A DNA stretch of 64,000 bases, from contig BRXU01000035.1 of the NCBI GenBank assembly GCA_030267565.1, positions 899,001 through 963,000 of the forward strand. Reading direction: 5' to 3'. Below the pieces are notes generated by a model. That model was given only the letters and a program-made list of their open reading frames with translations. It was not told where the DNA came from and searched no databases. Positions 24,901 to 38,075 of the stretch are shown piece after piece (positions within the stretch are counted from its first letter, which is position 1; the number at the start of each line of letters is the position of its first letter). Made by a program: the position numbers and the translations under genes. Origin of the DNA: Pleodorina starrii (Eukaryota > Chlorophyta > Chlorophyceae > Chlamydomonadales > Volvocaceae).

Positions 24901-26201
24901 AGCACACTACAGAGCGAGCGAGCCGAGCCGAGCCGGTTTGGTTGATCTGGCAAACCAAACCGTTGCCACGTTGGGACATTATGTAGGCCCTGATATGCTG
25001 GTTTAATTCGATTTGATCCGGTATGTATGTACGAAGTCGCATCTGCTCTCTAAGCGACAGGATATAAGAGCATCCTGGTTCAGTGGGAGGACGGTAGGGA
25101 TCCTCGCCCCCTCCAGGGACACCCACCCAACCCAACCGGTTCGGTTCGGTTTTGGACTGCCATGATGCCACGTGCCCGTGCCCGTGCAATCGCCCAATAA
25201 TAATACATCATTATGTATAATGTCGCATTGGGTGGGGGCGGTGTGCTTCGAAAGGTTGGCTCCAGGCGACGCTTCGTTTACGGGTTAGCGCAGGGGTATA
25301 GGATGGCGCGTTGCGTTTTGTTTTGTTTGATTTCTTTTCTTCGCTTAAAGACGGATGGCGATGATTGGTCGTCCCCGAGTCGCACGCGCCCATCTCCGCT
25401 CCACCCCCTCTTCTCGTCCTCTTTGCACGCCTCGTCACGCACGGTGAGTGCACGGCTGCACGCATGTCGTTCAGAGGGACTTGTGGCTTCGGGTGCACTC
25501 GCACACACACGTGCACACACACACACACGCACGGATGCACCCCGCTGATGCGCTGAACGGTAGTTCGGTAGTTCGGTAGTTTGTTGCCTAGGGCGGTCCG
25601 GCAGTGGCTACAGCGTGACAATTTGGAGGCCGTGCTGTGGACTATTCTACGCCTTCCTACATTCCTAGCCCGCGCCTACAACTCGCCAGAAAAAAACCCC
25701 CAAACCCTGAAACCCTCGAACCCTCAAACAACCCTAAACCAGCAAAGTACGGCAACCTCCACACGTGCCCCTACCATCGGCACCGCCCGAATCAGCTGTG
25801 TCAGCTCCCACATACGTTCGTACAGTTCCGTCCCGTTCATCCTGCCATCAGTGCCTTGTGTGAGAAGAACACAATCCACCGGATGCCCTCCCCTCCCCCC
25901 GCCTGCCTCGTGTCACCCGCCACCCAAACCCCTTCCCCCCGCCATCTCTGCGGTATCAATCGACCTCTAATCATGATACCATGATAGCGCTTTCATCCTA
26001 GGTGGCCGCATCGGCCGCGTTCCAACAACCTCCCTGATGATCATGACATCACCCTAAGCCACCTCCAAACCCGCCCCCTCCCTCCCCGCATCCCACGCCG
26101 CATCAACCTCTCCCTCCCACTTCCCAAAAGCTGGCTTCCGGAGTCTTCCATCCCCTCCTCCTCCTCCTCCTCCTCCGCCACCCTCCTCCTCCTCCTCCTC
26201 C
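24901..26201. other. Convergent intergenic region between HPRT and the ZIP4 homologue
   Basis: This carries the two 3' ends. It contains CA repeats near 25500-25535, three direct GGTAGTTC copies near 25559-25580, and degenerate telomere-like CCCTAAA/CCCTGAAA units at about 25690-25745. No gene is visible. Confidence 0.5.
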
Positions 26202-26963
26202 TCAAGGCACCCAGCCCGCCATCGGATCCAGATCCGCATCCCCTCCGCCGCCGCCACCGCCGACACCGCCGACACCGCCTCCACCGCCACCGCCACCATT
26301 GCCGCCGCCACCGCCTGCCCGCTTGGCCGCCAGCCTGCCCTCCATGGCCTCCACCTCCTCCGCCATCCAGGCGCGGTTGGCCAGGTCCAGGGAGGGAGCA
26401 TGTCGCAGCAGCGCCAGCGCGGCTCTGAGGTGCTCCAGCGCCAGAGGGAGTCTGGGGAGAGGGGCAGGAGGGGGGGGGCAGGAGGGGGAGGGGAGAGGGG
26501 GGCAGGGGGCGTGGCTCGTTTGTGTTTCTGGAATTTTCGGACGGCTTGCTGGATAAGGGGATGGCTTGCTGGGGCTTGCTGGGATACGGGGATACGGGAC
26601 GGAGAAGTGGGAAGGGGGCGGGGTAGGGAAAGAAACAGGGGGACGAGGGTTCAAGTAGTTCAGGGGAGAGGCATCCGGGGTTGTGTGTGTATGTGTGGGT
26701 GTGTGGGTGTGTTTCTTTCTCCATCGAAGAACAAAGGGAGCCGTGAGCCGGGTGCCGTTTTGAGCACCAATGCCGTACATCATGCCGTACATACACACAC
26801 GTACACGCACATTACCAATCACACACACACCTGCCGAAGCGGGCGTGGTGGGCGCCTCGGTTCCACGTATTACTAATTAGGGCCTCCATCTCCAGGGAGG
26901 GGTAGCAACCGCCGCGCCGGACCCGCGGCCGATCGCCGCCGCCGCCGCCGGACCCCCCGGCCC

Positions 26964-26995
<32 letters not shown>

Positions 26996-29900
26996 CCCGC
27001 CAGCAGCCCCGCCAGCTCCCTCAGCACCGCCAGTCGGGCCGCGTCGTCACCGCCCGCCAGCGCCAACAGACTTCGAACCACCTGCGTGTCAGTCAGTAGA
27101 GAGCGGTCAGAATCTCAGAAATCGTGATGAGCAATTTACGTAAGTTTGGTGGTGTCGTGTGCTGTCAACAACAACAGTAATAAACAACACCAATAACAGC
27201 CTCCACCTTCGGTATGCGCTGCGCGCCTCCGGCTCAGTATGAACCTCCCCCCCATAAACACTACTGTCACGCCAGCCGAGCGCACCGCCGCCTTCTTTTC
27301 CTCCCTCCCTCCCTCCCTCTCTCCCTCTTTCCCTCCTCTGCCCCTCAATACCTTTTCTACGCTTCTCCTCTCTCTCTCTCTCTGACTCCCTCCCTCCTGC
27401 ACCTCCTGTCCCAACCCCACCGCCGCCCCACGCCATTACCTCCGCCACCATTTCATAATCCACGTCAGCAGCCGCCGTCAACCGCTGCAGCGCCTGCTGG
27501 AACGCGGCGACCGCCACGCCGCCGTACTCGTCGTACTGCCGCCGCCGCTGCCGTACTGCCGCCTCCTCCCCTTCCCCTTCCCCCGCCGCCGCCGCCGCGG
27601 CCGCCACAGGGCCGGCGGTGGCCAGCGCCTTTATCTGGTGGGCGATTGGCAGCAGACTGCTTCCCGGCAGCAGGGGGCAGGAGGCGCCGGGCGGGAAGCG
27701 GCGGGCGGCGGCTTCCAGGGCAGCGCGCAGCTCCGAAGGGGGGGCGTGGCGCGCCAGGAGGAGGCGGAGGTCCTGTGGGACAGTGGGACATGAGGGCCAT
27801 CAATTAATGAATGAATGGCGCACGTTCAGTACACCACTTTATTTGTACAACACTTCAGTATTACAGCACTCCATTTTACAGCAGTCCATTTTACACCCGT
27901 TCCTTGTGTCTTCCGTTACATAGAACGTAGTCCAGGGGGTTCCGGAAGGGTGACGGATTGCATGTAGGTGCGAGAGACCGTTGTGACGGTTATTACCGTA
28001 CTTTTCGTCGTACTGAAATGCGAGCCTCGAGGTTTGCCCATGCCCGAATTTTAAGGTGGTCGGCGTGCAGCACCCGTCAACCCGCCCGCCCGCCCGCCTG
28101 CCCAACCCCCCCTGAAATGCAGTACTGTTCGGTAATGTACTTGCCGTACAAGTAACCAACACGTCGCACTTGTCCGCTGGCGGCGCCGCGCGGCCCGCCG
28201 CCGCCGCCGCGGCCGCCATGTCCGCCGCCGCCGCGCGCGCCTGCCGTACAGCGCCCGCGGCCATCCGCAGAGCCTCCTGCCGCTGCCCCGCGCCGCCGCC
28301 GCCGTCGCCGCCGCCGCCAGGGACGTCACCGCCGCCGCCGCCGCCGCTGCGTTTGCTGGCGCTGTCGTCGGCCCCCAGCGAGAGATACATTTGGAGCGCC
28401 GCCGCCGCCGCCAGCGCGTGCGCGACCTGCAGTGCGCGAGCGAGAGCAGAGGAAGTACCAACGGGGGGCACACGCGTTGACCTCAACAGACCCACCGACC
28501 CACCGACCCGCCAAAACACACACACACGCACACATACCTAAACACACACACCGAAACACCCATCCACCACCACAAACACGCACCCGGCGGCAGCCAATCA
28601 CCCTCGCGCTCGGCGCCAGACGTCCCAGCAGCCGCCCTGCCGCCGCCATCAGCACCACACAGCAACGGAGCGACGCCGCCGCCGCCGGAGGCGCCGCAGG
28701 TGTCGTCGTCGCGCCCTTCAAGGCCCCAGCACCCTCCCCGGCGGCGCCGCCGGCCGCATCCTCCGCAGCGGCGGTGACGACGTCGGCGACGTCGGCCGCC
28801 GCCGCCGCCGCGCCCGCCGCCAGACCCGTATTCCACGCAGTCCAAGCGAACCACTCCAACTGCTCCGCAACGCCCCTGGCGTGCGCCGCCGCTGCGCCGC
28901 CGCCGCCGCCGCCAGCGGCGGCGGCAGGAGTATCAGCCGCGGCGGCATCGTCGGGCCCCGCCGCGCCGCCGCCTCGGAAAAAGGCCTCAACGCCGACGAC
29001 GTCCAATCGATCGGCTGCCAAATTGAAATACTCCGCCAACTCCTCTTGATGTCGCCGCCGCCGCTGCTGCTGCTGCTGTTGCTGTTGATCGCCGCCGCCG
29101 CCGCCGGCGGCGGCTTGCGCCTCCGGCGCCGGCCGCTTCGCGGCCCGTCGCTGCTGCTGCTGCTGCTGCTGCGCCACCGCCTGCGGCGGTGGCGGCGGCT
29201 TTTGTTTGGCTTCATCTTCGATGCAGCGAATGAGTACCCGGAGGATGTGCCCCTCCGAGAGCATCGTACGGACGAAGCCCGCCGCCCTCAGCCCCCCGCC
29301 GTCGCCGCCGCCGCCGCCCTCCTTCTCCTCCTCCTCCTCGACCTCCAACACCGTCTCTTCGGCCTCCGCCGCCGCCGCCGCCGCCGCCGACCCTGCCCTC
29401 CGGCCCTGCTGCCCCTCGCGCCGCCGCCCTTGCCCCTCCTGCTGCCTCCGCTGCTGTTGTTGCTGCTGCTGCTGCCGCTCCCGGTCCGTCTCCGCTCGTG
29501 CCGCCGCCAGCATGTGTAGCAGCAGCTCCTTGGCTGCGGGCCAGGCCCGGGCCGAGGTGGCCTCCTGGCAGGCGATCTGCGATCATGTGCGCGTTGGAGA
29601 AGGGCAGGTGTGCAGCAGCAGAGGACGATGATGGTGATGGTGGCGATGATGCTGCACGGGAAGCTCACCGTTCTGCGCAGCTGAACAATCTCTGCAAGTG
29701 CGTTGTTGTTGGCCGTTGTTGGTTTGTTGTTTGCGCGCAGAAAACGTGGAAGGGGTGAAGTGAAGCCGATGATGCCGCGAGACTGCCCTCGACCCCGTCA
29801 GGAGGGAGAGAGAGACAACTAACGCGCGCTCGCAACGTCGTACAACTGCACAGCACAGTACGGCACGGTACGGCAACTCACGACTCACCGCCAGCATGCC

Positions 29901-32900
29901 GGGGCTGCTCCGCTCCGCCTCCGCCAGCTGTGGAGCCAGTCGGGTGGCGGCCTCGGAGTCGCCCGTCACCAGCAGCAGCTTGAAACGAAGGAAGCAAACT
30001 GCGGATGAGGGGGAAGAGGGGGAAGAGGGGGAAGAGGGGGAAGAGGGGGAAGAAGGGGAAGAGGGGGAAGAGGGGGAAGAGGGGGAAGAGGGGGAAGAAG
30101 GGGAAGAGGGGGAAGAGGGGGAAGAGGGGGAAGAGGGGGAAGAGGAGAAGAGGGGTGTGTATGGTTGGGGCGCGTCCCCCCCCCCCCACACACACACACA
30201 TACACAGGTATTGGGGTACCCTAAGAGTTATCCCGGTGGGGTCCAAGTACGTCTCCGGGTGTGCGCCCGCGGGGCCTCACCCGCGGCTTGGGACCCTGAA
30301 CCCTGCTGGGATACTCCTCCTCCTCCTCCGCCTGCTCCTGCTCCTCCTCCTGCTGCTGTTGCTGCGGCTGCTCCTGTTCTGGCTCCGGAACCACCACCAC
30401 GGTCCTGCTCCTGGTCTCGCGCCTCCGCCTCCGCCGCCGCTTTAGCCGCTTTCGCCGCTGCTTCGGAGGCCTGATCAATCATCTGCAGAGCCCTGAATGC
30501 GGAAACAACAATGACAATGATTGGGACACCGGGGTTGGGGAAACAATCAGAACCTAGAGGCGGGAGGCGGCGCAAAGGTGCAACACACACTCACGCACAC
30601 ACAATCACACACACTCACGCACACACGCACACACACACACTCATTCACTCACACGGTGGGTCGTTGCAGCGCCATGGCACAAACGGCTCGCGTCTGGTGG
30701 GCTCGAGCCGCCTCGCCCGGCCCCGCAGCAAAGGCCGCTGCGGCGGTGAAGAAGCGGAGAGCGGTGGTCCAGGAGCGGGCGTCGAAATGGGCGCAGCCTG
30801 CAACCCCCACCACCCGAGAGGGAGGGGGGCGGGGGCGGGGGGGGAGAGGGGGCGGGGGGGAAAGAGGGGGGGGGGCCGGGGAGGAAGAGAGGGGGGGGGG
30901 CAGGAAGGAATAACGGTGAGACACAGCGACCGGACGGGTTATGGGAACACGGGGCCGCTTTAGGAAGGGCCCTCGCTGCCCTCACTGCCCTCGCTACCTT
31001 CGTTACTTTGCTACTTCACTCCTTTGCTAATTTGCTACTTTTGCTACCTTCACTACCTTTGTTACCTTCACTACCTTCACTATTTTGCTACTTCGCTACT
31101 TCGCTACTGGCTGCACTTGTGCGTTTCCCAATCCTCTGCCGCAGCGGCCTGCAGTGCCACTCAGGGGGGGGGGGGGGGGCAGACTGCCTGGGCCTCCCAC
31201 CCTGCCTGGGTCTACGTACTGCACTATTCCCGAGAACCACCCCGGGACCCCCCAACCATTTCGCGCCCCACCCCACCCGAACCCCACCCAAGCCCCTCCT
31301 CGATTCGTCCGTCCACCAAGTTCAGGAATTACAAGAGCCTCCGTTCCCAACTTGCCCGACTGCGGTTCTATCTTTGATTGCTCCTCTTTTCTTTCCTTCT
31401 CACTCACCCCACCCACGCCCCAACACACACACACACACACACTACACACACACCTCTGTTCCACAGCAACACCCACGCCGCCAGCCGCTGCTGATCTGCC
31501 AACGGACCCACAGACCGCTCCGCCGCCGCCGGGCTGGCGTCGCCGCCGCCGCCGTCACCACCGCCGCCGCCGCCGACGCCGCCGCCGTTGCCGCGCAACC
31601 GCCGTACGGCCTCCGGAGCGCCGTCCCCCACCGTCGATGGAGCGGACGCCGCCGCCGCCGCTGCCGCCGCCGTCGCGGCCGTCGCCGCCGACGGCGGCGG
31701 CAGCGGCGGCGGCGGCTCCAGCACCTGCAGTGAGAGGCGGTCGGCGGCGGCCATCAGCTCCGCCGACGCCGCCGTCGACGCCACCGGAGGCGCACCCGCG
31801 CCGGTCTGTGAGGGCGGAGGGAGAAAGGGGACCCGATTTGATGAGATGAGATGAGATGAGCTTAGATTAGATCCGCGGAGTGGAGTTTAGGGGAGGGGAG
31901 TGAAGATTTATGACCGATAAGAAACAGGAGCCGCAGCGAAAGAAGGAAACGGGGCGGGAAGGGAGGGAAGGTCGGGAGGACCGAGGCTTGAATCGCAGGT
32001 AAGTCAGCAGCAGGTAAGTCAGCAGCAGGGGGCAGCAGCAGGGGGCAGCAGCAGGGGGCAGCAGGGCAAGGGGAAACAGACGCCAAAGGGGGCCAGGGAG
32101 TGATATGCCAAAGGGGGAAACAGCCCCAACTCAACATGAGTACATGACCCAAGAATGGCGGGACAGCCAAAATATTTGCTTGACGGCTGTACGGCACACC
32201 CGAAAGTACTACGGCATCTGGCCTCATGCATGCCAGTCATGCGAAACCGTCCCCGTCCTGTCCCGGCCTCTGTCCCGTTCTGCCCGAGATCGTACCGCAG
32301 GTGCCGTACGGATGTCGTACACGGTTTGCAGAAACTCCAGCGAGAAGGCGGCATCGGTTGGAACGCGGTTCTGGAGTGCCGCCACGGCTGGCCAGAGCGC
32401 CTGACCCGGACCCACCCCGGCCATCAGCAGCAGCAGACGCAGACGCAGACGCAGCAGCCGAAGCAGCCGTGTGGGGGGGGAGGGAGCGCAAGGGGGGGCA
32501 GCAGGGTTGATGAGTGGAGAGGGGGAGGGAGCAGAGGGCGAGGGGTAGAAGAGGGGCCAGACCATACCCGGGGGAGGGAAGCCCGACGCTGCACAACCGT
32601 CATTTACGGAACCAACCAACGGAGGATGACTGGATGAGACCAACGGAAATTGCGATGGCGGAAATGCACTCTTTTGAGGCCAGCCTTGCGCGATTGATGT
32701 TCTCTCCGTGCCCACGTCCAAGTCCGCCGCTCGCACCTCGGGTGTCTGTCTGACCCGTGGGTCGGTGGTCAGCAGCTGCCGCAGCGTCTCCCACACCAGA
32801 GCCACCCCCGCGTCGGGTCGCGCCGCCAGACCCTCCGCCGCCGCCACCACCTCCTCCGCGGAGTGTGACGCAGCAGCCGCCATGGCTCTGTTCGGTTGGG

Positions 32901-34466
32901 TTTCCGTTGGGAGTTGAAATTCGGTTGGTTAGGATTCAGATACCGTAAACTGGGCCTTGATTGAGTTGGGTTGGCATCAGTTGGGTTGGGAGTCAGTTGG
33001 GTTGGGATTCAGTCGGGTTGAATTTCAATCTGGTTTGGGTTTCGTTTGGATGCACGGCTGTACGACACCATCAATACGACACGCACGCACACACGCACAT
33101 ACACACACACCTGATCTCCAGCGCCGCCATGTCGGGTCCCTCCGCCAGTGCCGACCCCGCCTCCCTCAGTGCCCCGACACAGGACGCAGCCGCCTCCGGG
33201 TCTCCCGCCCCCAGGTGGCAGAGAGCCAGCCAGGTGAGAACCTGTCAGCGGGCAGACACACGGACAGACGGACAGACGTGGGAGTGGAGGGGAGGGGAGG
33301 CGAGGAGTGGGGTTGTCCCGGGATGGGATGAAACGCGAGATTCGTACAGGGGGGAGGGGGATATCAAAAAATACACCGCAGCGAAGGTGACGGGGAGGCA
33401 CACGCACGCACACATGCAGAAATCTAGGAACAACAGCCCAAGCACGCACACACACGCACGCACGCGCACGAACACGGTAAGATACGAACGAATGCACGGC
33501 ATGCATGGCATCTCTGACATCGCGCCAAGAGATCCCCAACTGTCGTACGACAGCACGACGTCACCGTACCTGATCTCTCAAATCCACCAGTGCGTCCTCC
33601 CGCGCGGCCACCGCCTCTGGACACAAATCCGGATCCTGATCTGGATCTGATTCGCCTCGCGCCGCCGCCTCCTCCATGGCGGCGCAGCTGGCCTGGTGGC
33701 ACTGTACGGCATGCGTGACGAGCTCGTACAGCTGCGCACGAGGTAACGGTCCGGCGGAGAACCAGGGGGGAGGGTGGGTAACTTTGTTTGTGGTTGGTTT
33801 ACGTTTCCGTTTCCGTTTCATTTATTAACAAATAGTTTCGTTTGAAGGAAAGGGGAATGGAGGGAGGACGGCGGGAGGAGGAGGAGGAGGCGGTGGAGGG
33901 AGGGAGGCGGGACAGCGCGAGGGGAGGGCGAGTGAGGGCTGAGGGGAGAGGAGCGGGAGGCAGCAGGAACAGGGTGGGCTTGGCCAGTTTGCTACGCAGA
34001 GGACAACATTGGTTTCATAAAAATTGAAAGTAAGGTTGTTGTAGCATTTTTTCAAGTACTGTCTGAAGGAAACAAGAGGAATCTTTTAGCATACATCAGT
34101 TTGGCCCTGATCTCTGGTTTTCCAGATCCCAGACCCCAGATATGAGTACGACACATACATTCTCCCCTTGATCTTCTTTTTATTACCGGTATTCTAGTGC
34201 CCTGCCGGCCGTACATTTTGTGTCCCATTCTTATTACAAGGAAGGTGGTCCGCCCCAGGCCCCACTCAATCCCACTTGCCTGATCAAGCAGAGGAATGGC
34301 TTCCGCAGGGTCCGCCAGCACAACACCACCGCCGCCGCCATCCTCGCCGCCCACCGCCGCGCCGCCGTACATGTCGTACCCATCCTCCCCGAGCCCGTCG
34401 TCCAATCCGACGTCGTCTCCGTCGTCGTCCTCCTCATCTCCAAGAAGCGGCGGATCTACACCGCTG

Positions 34467-34499
<33 letters not shown>

Positions 34500-37053
34500 C
34501 GGAGGCGCCGTCGGACGCCGAAGCCGTACCCGCGGTCTGACGCGGCGGCGGTGCCGCCGCCGCACCCGCCGCCACCCCGGGGTCTTCCGGTGGCCACATC
34601 GACGGCATGATCCAGCAGCGTCTGGGAGCGCAGATGGAAAAGAAGTCGAAAAAGAAAGGGGAAGCAGCTTTCACACCACACAGCACAGCAGAGCACAGCA
34701 CAGCAGAGCACAGCACAGCACAGCACAGCGCAGCATGAGGTGACGAGGCTCTCTCACCTGAGCCAGCCAGCCGCTCAGGACACAGGACAGGTCGGGCCTA
34801 AGAGAGGGGGGAAGGGAAGGGGAGGGGAGGGGAGGGAAGGTTGTCTTTGAACATGATGATATAATAAACCCGCAAACCTCTCCCTCCCCCCTCCCCCTCC
34901 TCCCTCCCCCCTACCTAGCTGCCTGCAGCTCCCGCGCCATGGACGAGCACTCCGCCAGCGTCTGACGCGCCAGGGCCTGCCGTACGGCAGGGTTATCGTA
35001 TATGAGCAATGAAACCGGCAAGCAGGGTGCGAGAGGGGCCATTATCATTACCATTGCAATTTTTTCGCGCGAAGAAAATCAACACCACGCTTCGCGGCGC
35101 GACACGGCGCGCCACACGAGTTACGGAGCTGGAACTGCCCGGGATGACCGGAAACTCCGTGTCCTGTCCTACCACCAACCTGCCACAACAACTTTCCGGT
35201 GCTTACTGGTTGCCCCCGTAAGCACCGGGGGGGGGTGGTAAAGGCCTGTCTGGGTTTTCGGTTGAACGCACCCATTGTTTGCTTTGCTCTGACTTCTTAC
35301 CTCCTGCCCAAGACGCCACAGCGCCTGAGTCCTCGTCAGCAGCAATTCAAACACCTGAAGCAACAGCTCCTCTCGCTCCACGGCGCTCAGACCCGCGTCG
35401 TACGGCGACGTCGACGACGAGCCGCCGCCGCCGCCGCCGCCGGCGGTAGCGGCGGCCGTCGGCCGGTTCATCGTCGCTGCGCCATTGACGGCGGCGTTGG
35501 CCACATTGAGGAGCAGCGGCGTCACCGCGGCGGCTGTCGCGGGCGACAATGACCCATGGGTCGGCGTGAGTGCGTGCGTGTGTGTTGAACTGAATAGTGA
35601 CCCATGGGTCGGCTGAAGTTCCTTGCGTCACCGGGGAACAATCCATATGGGTAGGTTTAGTGTGCATGGCCGCCCGAGATCCAGGGTCCAGGGTCGAGTG
35701 TAAGGACCGTGAGGGGTGCGCGCGGGGGGCGGGGGTCCTCGGGGCTTCAGGCTGCGAGTGACCCATGGGTCTCAGCTGGGCTGCATATAGGGCCGAGTGA
35801 CCCATGGCGGCGGTGGACTTTGGGGTCTCGTTTACTCTTTACTCTTTTACTGCTTTAGCAGCGTTGTTGTTACCACTTTTACCCTTAATGGAGAAAGGAC
35901 CCACGTCTGGACCCAGCTCTGGACCCACCTCTGGAAAGGCATATTTCGGCACTCTCTAAAGGAGTAAGGACCCACCTCTGGAAAGGCACATCTCTGCACT
36001 CTCGGGCTGCGATAGACGCAACCAGGACCGACCCGCCGCGAAGCTGAACGTCAGCCGCCAGCGCGCCCGCTCCACCACGCGCTGCTGCTCGCCGTACCCG
36101 CCTCCGAAACCACCGCCGCCGACGCCGCCGACGCCGCCACCAGCACCTGCGCCGTCAGCGGGACGCGCTGGCGGCGGCGGCAGCCGCTGTACGGGAATCA
36201 GCGCGGCGGCGTCGCAGGCTAGGTGCCGTACCCAGGCGATGTGGGTCAGCACGCGGCGCCGCCGCGCCCGCGGGACGACCGCCGCCGCGGCGCCATCTGG
36301 GTCGTCCTCACTACCTCCCATCCCCGCCGCCGCCGCTGTTGCTCCCCCCGCCGCCGCCGCCGCCGCCGCCTGCGTCCGCAACCGCGCCTGCACGCCCGCG
36401 CTTCCCGCCCTCAGTGTCTCCAAATTCGACATCTCAACCGCGTGGTTCCACAACGTAGCGGCGACACGCCACAGCGCCGATTCGTCGTCGGGATGGAGCG
36501 CCGGCGGCGCCGGAGGCGCCGGCGGCGGCGCCGGCGGCGGCGGCCGCGGCATGGCGGCGCGCAGCGCCGCCAGCACGGACTTGAGTTGCTCCACCAACGC
36601 ATCAGCCCGGTCGGCTTCGGAGGGGGCCCCCGACAGGGCGCCGCCGCCGCCGCCGTGGGGTTGCTTTCCGGCGCGCTTCCGCCCCAGCGCCCGGATGCTG
36701 CTGTCTCGAATCGGCCCCTCATCATCCGCGTCCGCCATCACCTCATCTTCCTCGTCTTCGTCTTCGTCTCCGTCCTCCTCCGTCCTCCTGCCGTGCTGAG
36801 ATCCGCCCCCCGCCTTGGCCGCCGCCGGCGCGGTGTCGTAATGTCGTACGGTCTGCAGCTGCTCCGCCAGTTCGCGCGCCCGGCGCAGCAGCTGCTGCGG
36901 CAGCTGGTTGGGGCCGGGCGGCGGCGGCGGGGCGGCAGGGGCGGAGGGCGAGGGCCGCGCGGGGGGCAGCGACGCGGCCGCGGCCGCGGCGGTGCTGGCC
37001 GCTGCCGGCGGCTGGTAGTGCGCATGCGCGGCTGCCATAAGGTGATGACGCGG

Positions 37054-37091
<38 letters not shown>

Positions 37092-37269
37092 GCTGTTGCT
37101 GCCTCAGAGGTTGTTGCTGATGACGCTGTGGATGCTGCAAGATACCATCGTCGTCGTCATAATAATAATCATGATGAACGGGCGCCTGCTCGGTCGCGGC
37201 GGCCGCAGAAAATCGCCGCGCCGAGCTGGGGCCGCCCTGGCGGGGCGGTCTGCCGGCGCCAGGTTGCAT
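26202..37269 (-). CDS. ZIP4: Meiotic crossover protein of the ZIP4/SPO22/TEX11 family (TPR protein)
   Basis: Scaffold for class I crossovers. Eighteen exons: 37269-35976, 35533-35301, 34976-34915, 34797-34758, 34621-34280, 33731-33570, 33241-33111, 32887-32755, 32400-32323, 31805-31454, 30797-30653, 30492-30315, 29978-29889, 29576-28584, 28426-28157, 27772-27440, 27081-26831, 26451-26202. Phases agree throughout and give 1778 residues, about twice the usual 900-950. Family-like signatures are LWRVAATLWNHAVEMSNLE and WVRHLACDAAAL in exon 1, the TPR-type repeat NRGCAHFDARSWTTALRFF (exons 10-11), and ALISNTWNRGAHHARFGRLP near the C-terminus (exons 17-18). Extra length comes from poly-Gln, poly-Ala and poly-Gly and acidic runs. 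The exon 5 intron uses a GC donor. The ends of exons 9 and 12 are the least certain. Assigned from motif order; alignment to TEX11 would confirm it. Confidence 0.78.
30003..30152 (-). repeat. 9-bp GAAGAGGGG microsatellite in a ZIP4 intron
   Basis: About sixteen copies lie between exons 12 and 13. On the sense (minus) strand the repeat is a polypyrimidine tract, matching the orientation of the 9-bp array at 10976. Confidence 0.95.
37051..37103 (-). repeat. CAA/CAG repeat coding for poly-Gln in ZIP4 exon 1
   Basis: Uninterrupted TTG triplets on the plus strand encode a run of about 16 Gln near residue 60 of the ZIP4 homologue. It is a likely site of length polymorphism. Confidence 0.9.
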
Positions 37270-38075
37270 GTTGCGCTCACGAATGCGATCAGGCCTCCTG
37301 GCTCAGAGGAATTGTTACGTACGTTTGTGGTGGTAAGAGGCCGTTTCGCGGACAGGGCTTCGTTTCTAGGGAAGAGAAGAAGGAGAAGCTCCTCCTAATC
37401 CTGACAGCTGGAAACGTGAGCAAAGTCGTGCAACCAGTGCTTCCGCAAAACTAAAAAAAGAAAGCTTTGTCTCGCTTCCTTCAACGTATTTTACGTTTTC
37501 ATTACAAGGAAAACATGATAAGTGGTGAGAAAGCTGGTCCTTTCGAGACGGGCTTGTGTGCAGTTGTGTGCAACCCAATTCCGCGCGAAATCCGGATCGC
37601 ATGGCTGTGCATGGCCACCGGTTGCTGCAATTCAAGCCGCGGGCAAACGCATATCGGCCTTTTCTCGTGGCTTCGCAAAGCCGCCGCAGTCTTCACCTCC
37701 AAGCATCAAGCCTTCCTATCTAGCCTAGCCAACGCGACGGCCCCTGCTCAAAAGAAAGGTACTGGAAGAGACGCTGCTTGCCTACCATGATTTTCGCACG
37801 CGGAAATCATACGCTCTCGCGCGCGCTCAGGTACTTCAAAGTACGTGGCCAGGAAAAGAAATCTCGGTGACGCAGCGCCGCACGAGCCAATAAATTACGA
37901 GGAGAAAGCTCGAAATGTCGAAAACCAAACAGTCCCGCGCAGCTTTCTTAACTGCTGGAAATTGCTCGCTCATGACAACCGGGGGGGAATCTACGGTGAT
38001 TGCACGCTGCTCGCTCAGTCTTGCCCCCACTGACCGACCCATGGGTCGGTCGCTGCTGACATGTGGCGATGTGGG
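37270..38075. other. Intergenic region between ZMYND10 (3' end) and ZIP4 (5' end)
   Basis: The region should hold the 3' untranslated region of the ZMYND10 homologue and the promoter of the ZIP4 homologue, both on the minus strand. It is moderately AT-richer than the genes. Open frames are short and overlap on both strands, and I see no gene. Confidence 0.5.
37502..37506 (-). terminator. Possible TGTAA polyadenylation signal of the ZMYND10 homologue
   Basis: TGTAA on the minus strand, about 570 nt after the stop at 38076, fits the usual algal signal and a typical 3' untranslated length. Confidence 0.4.
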
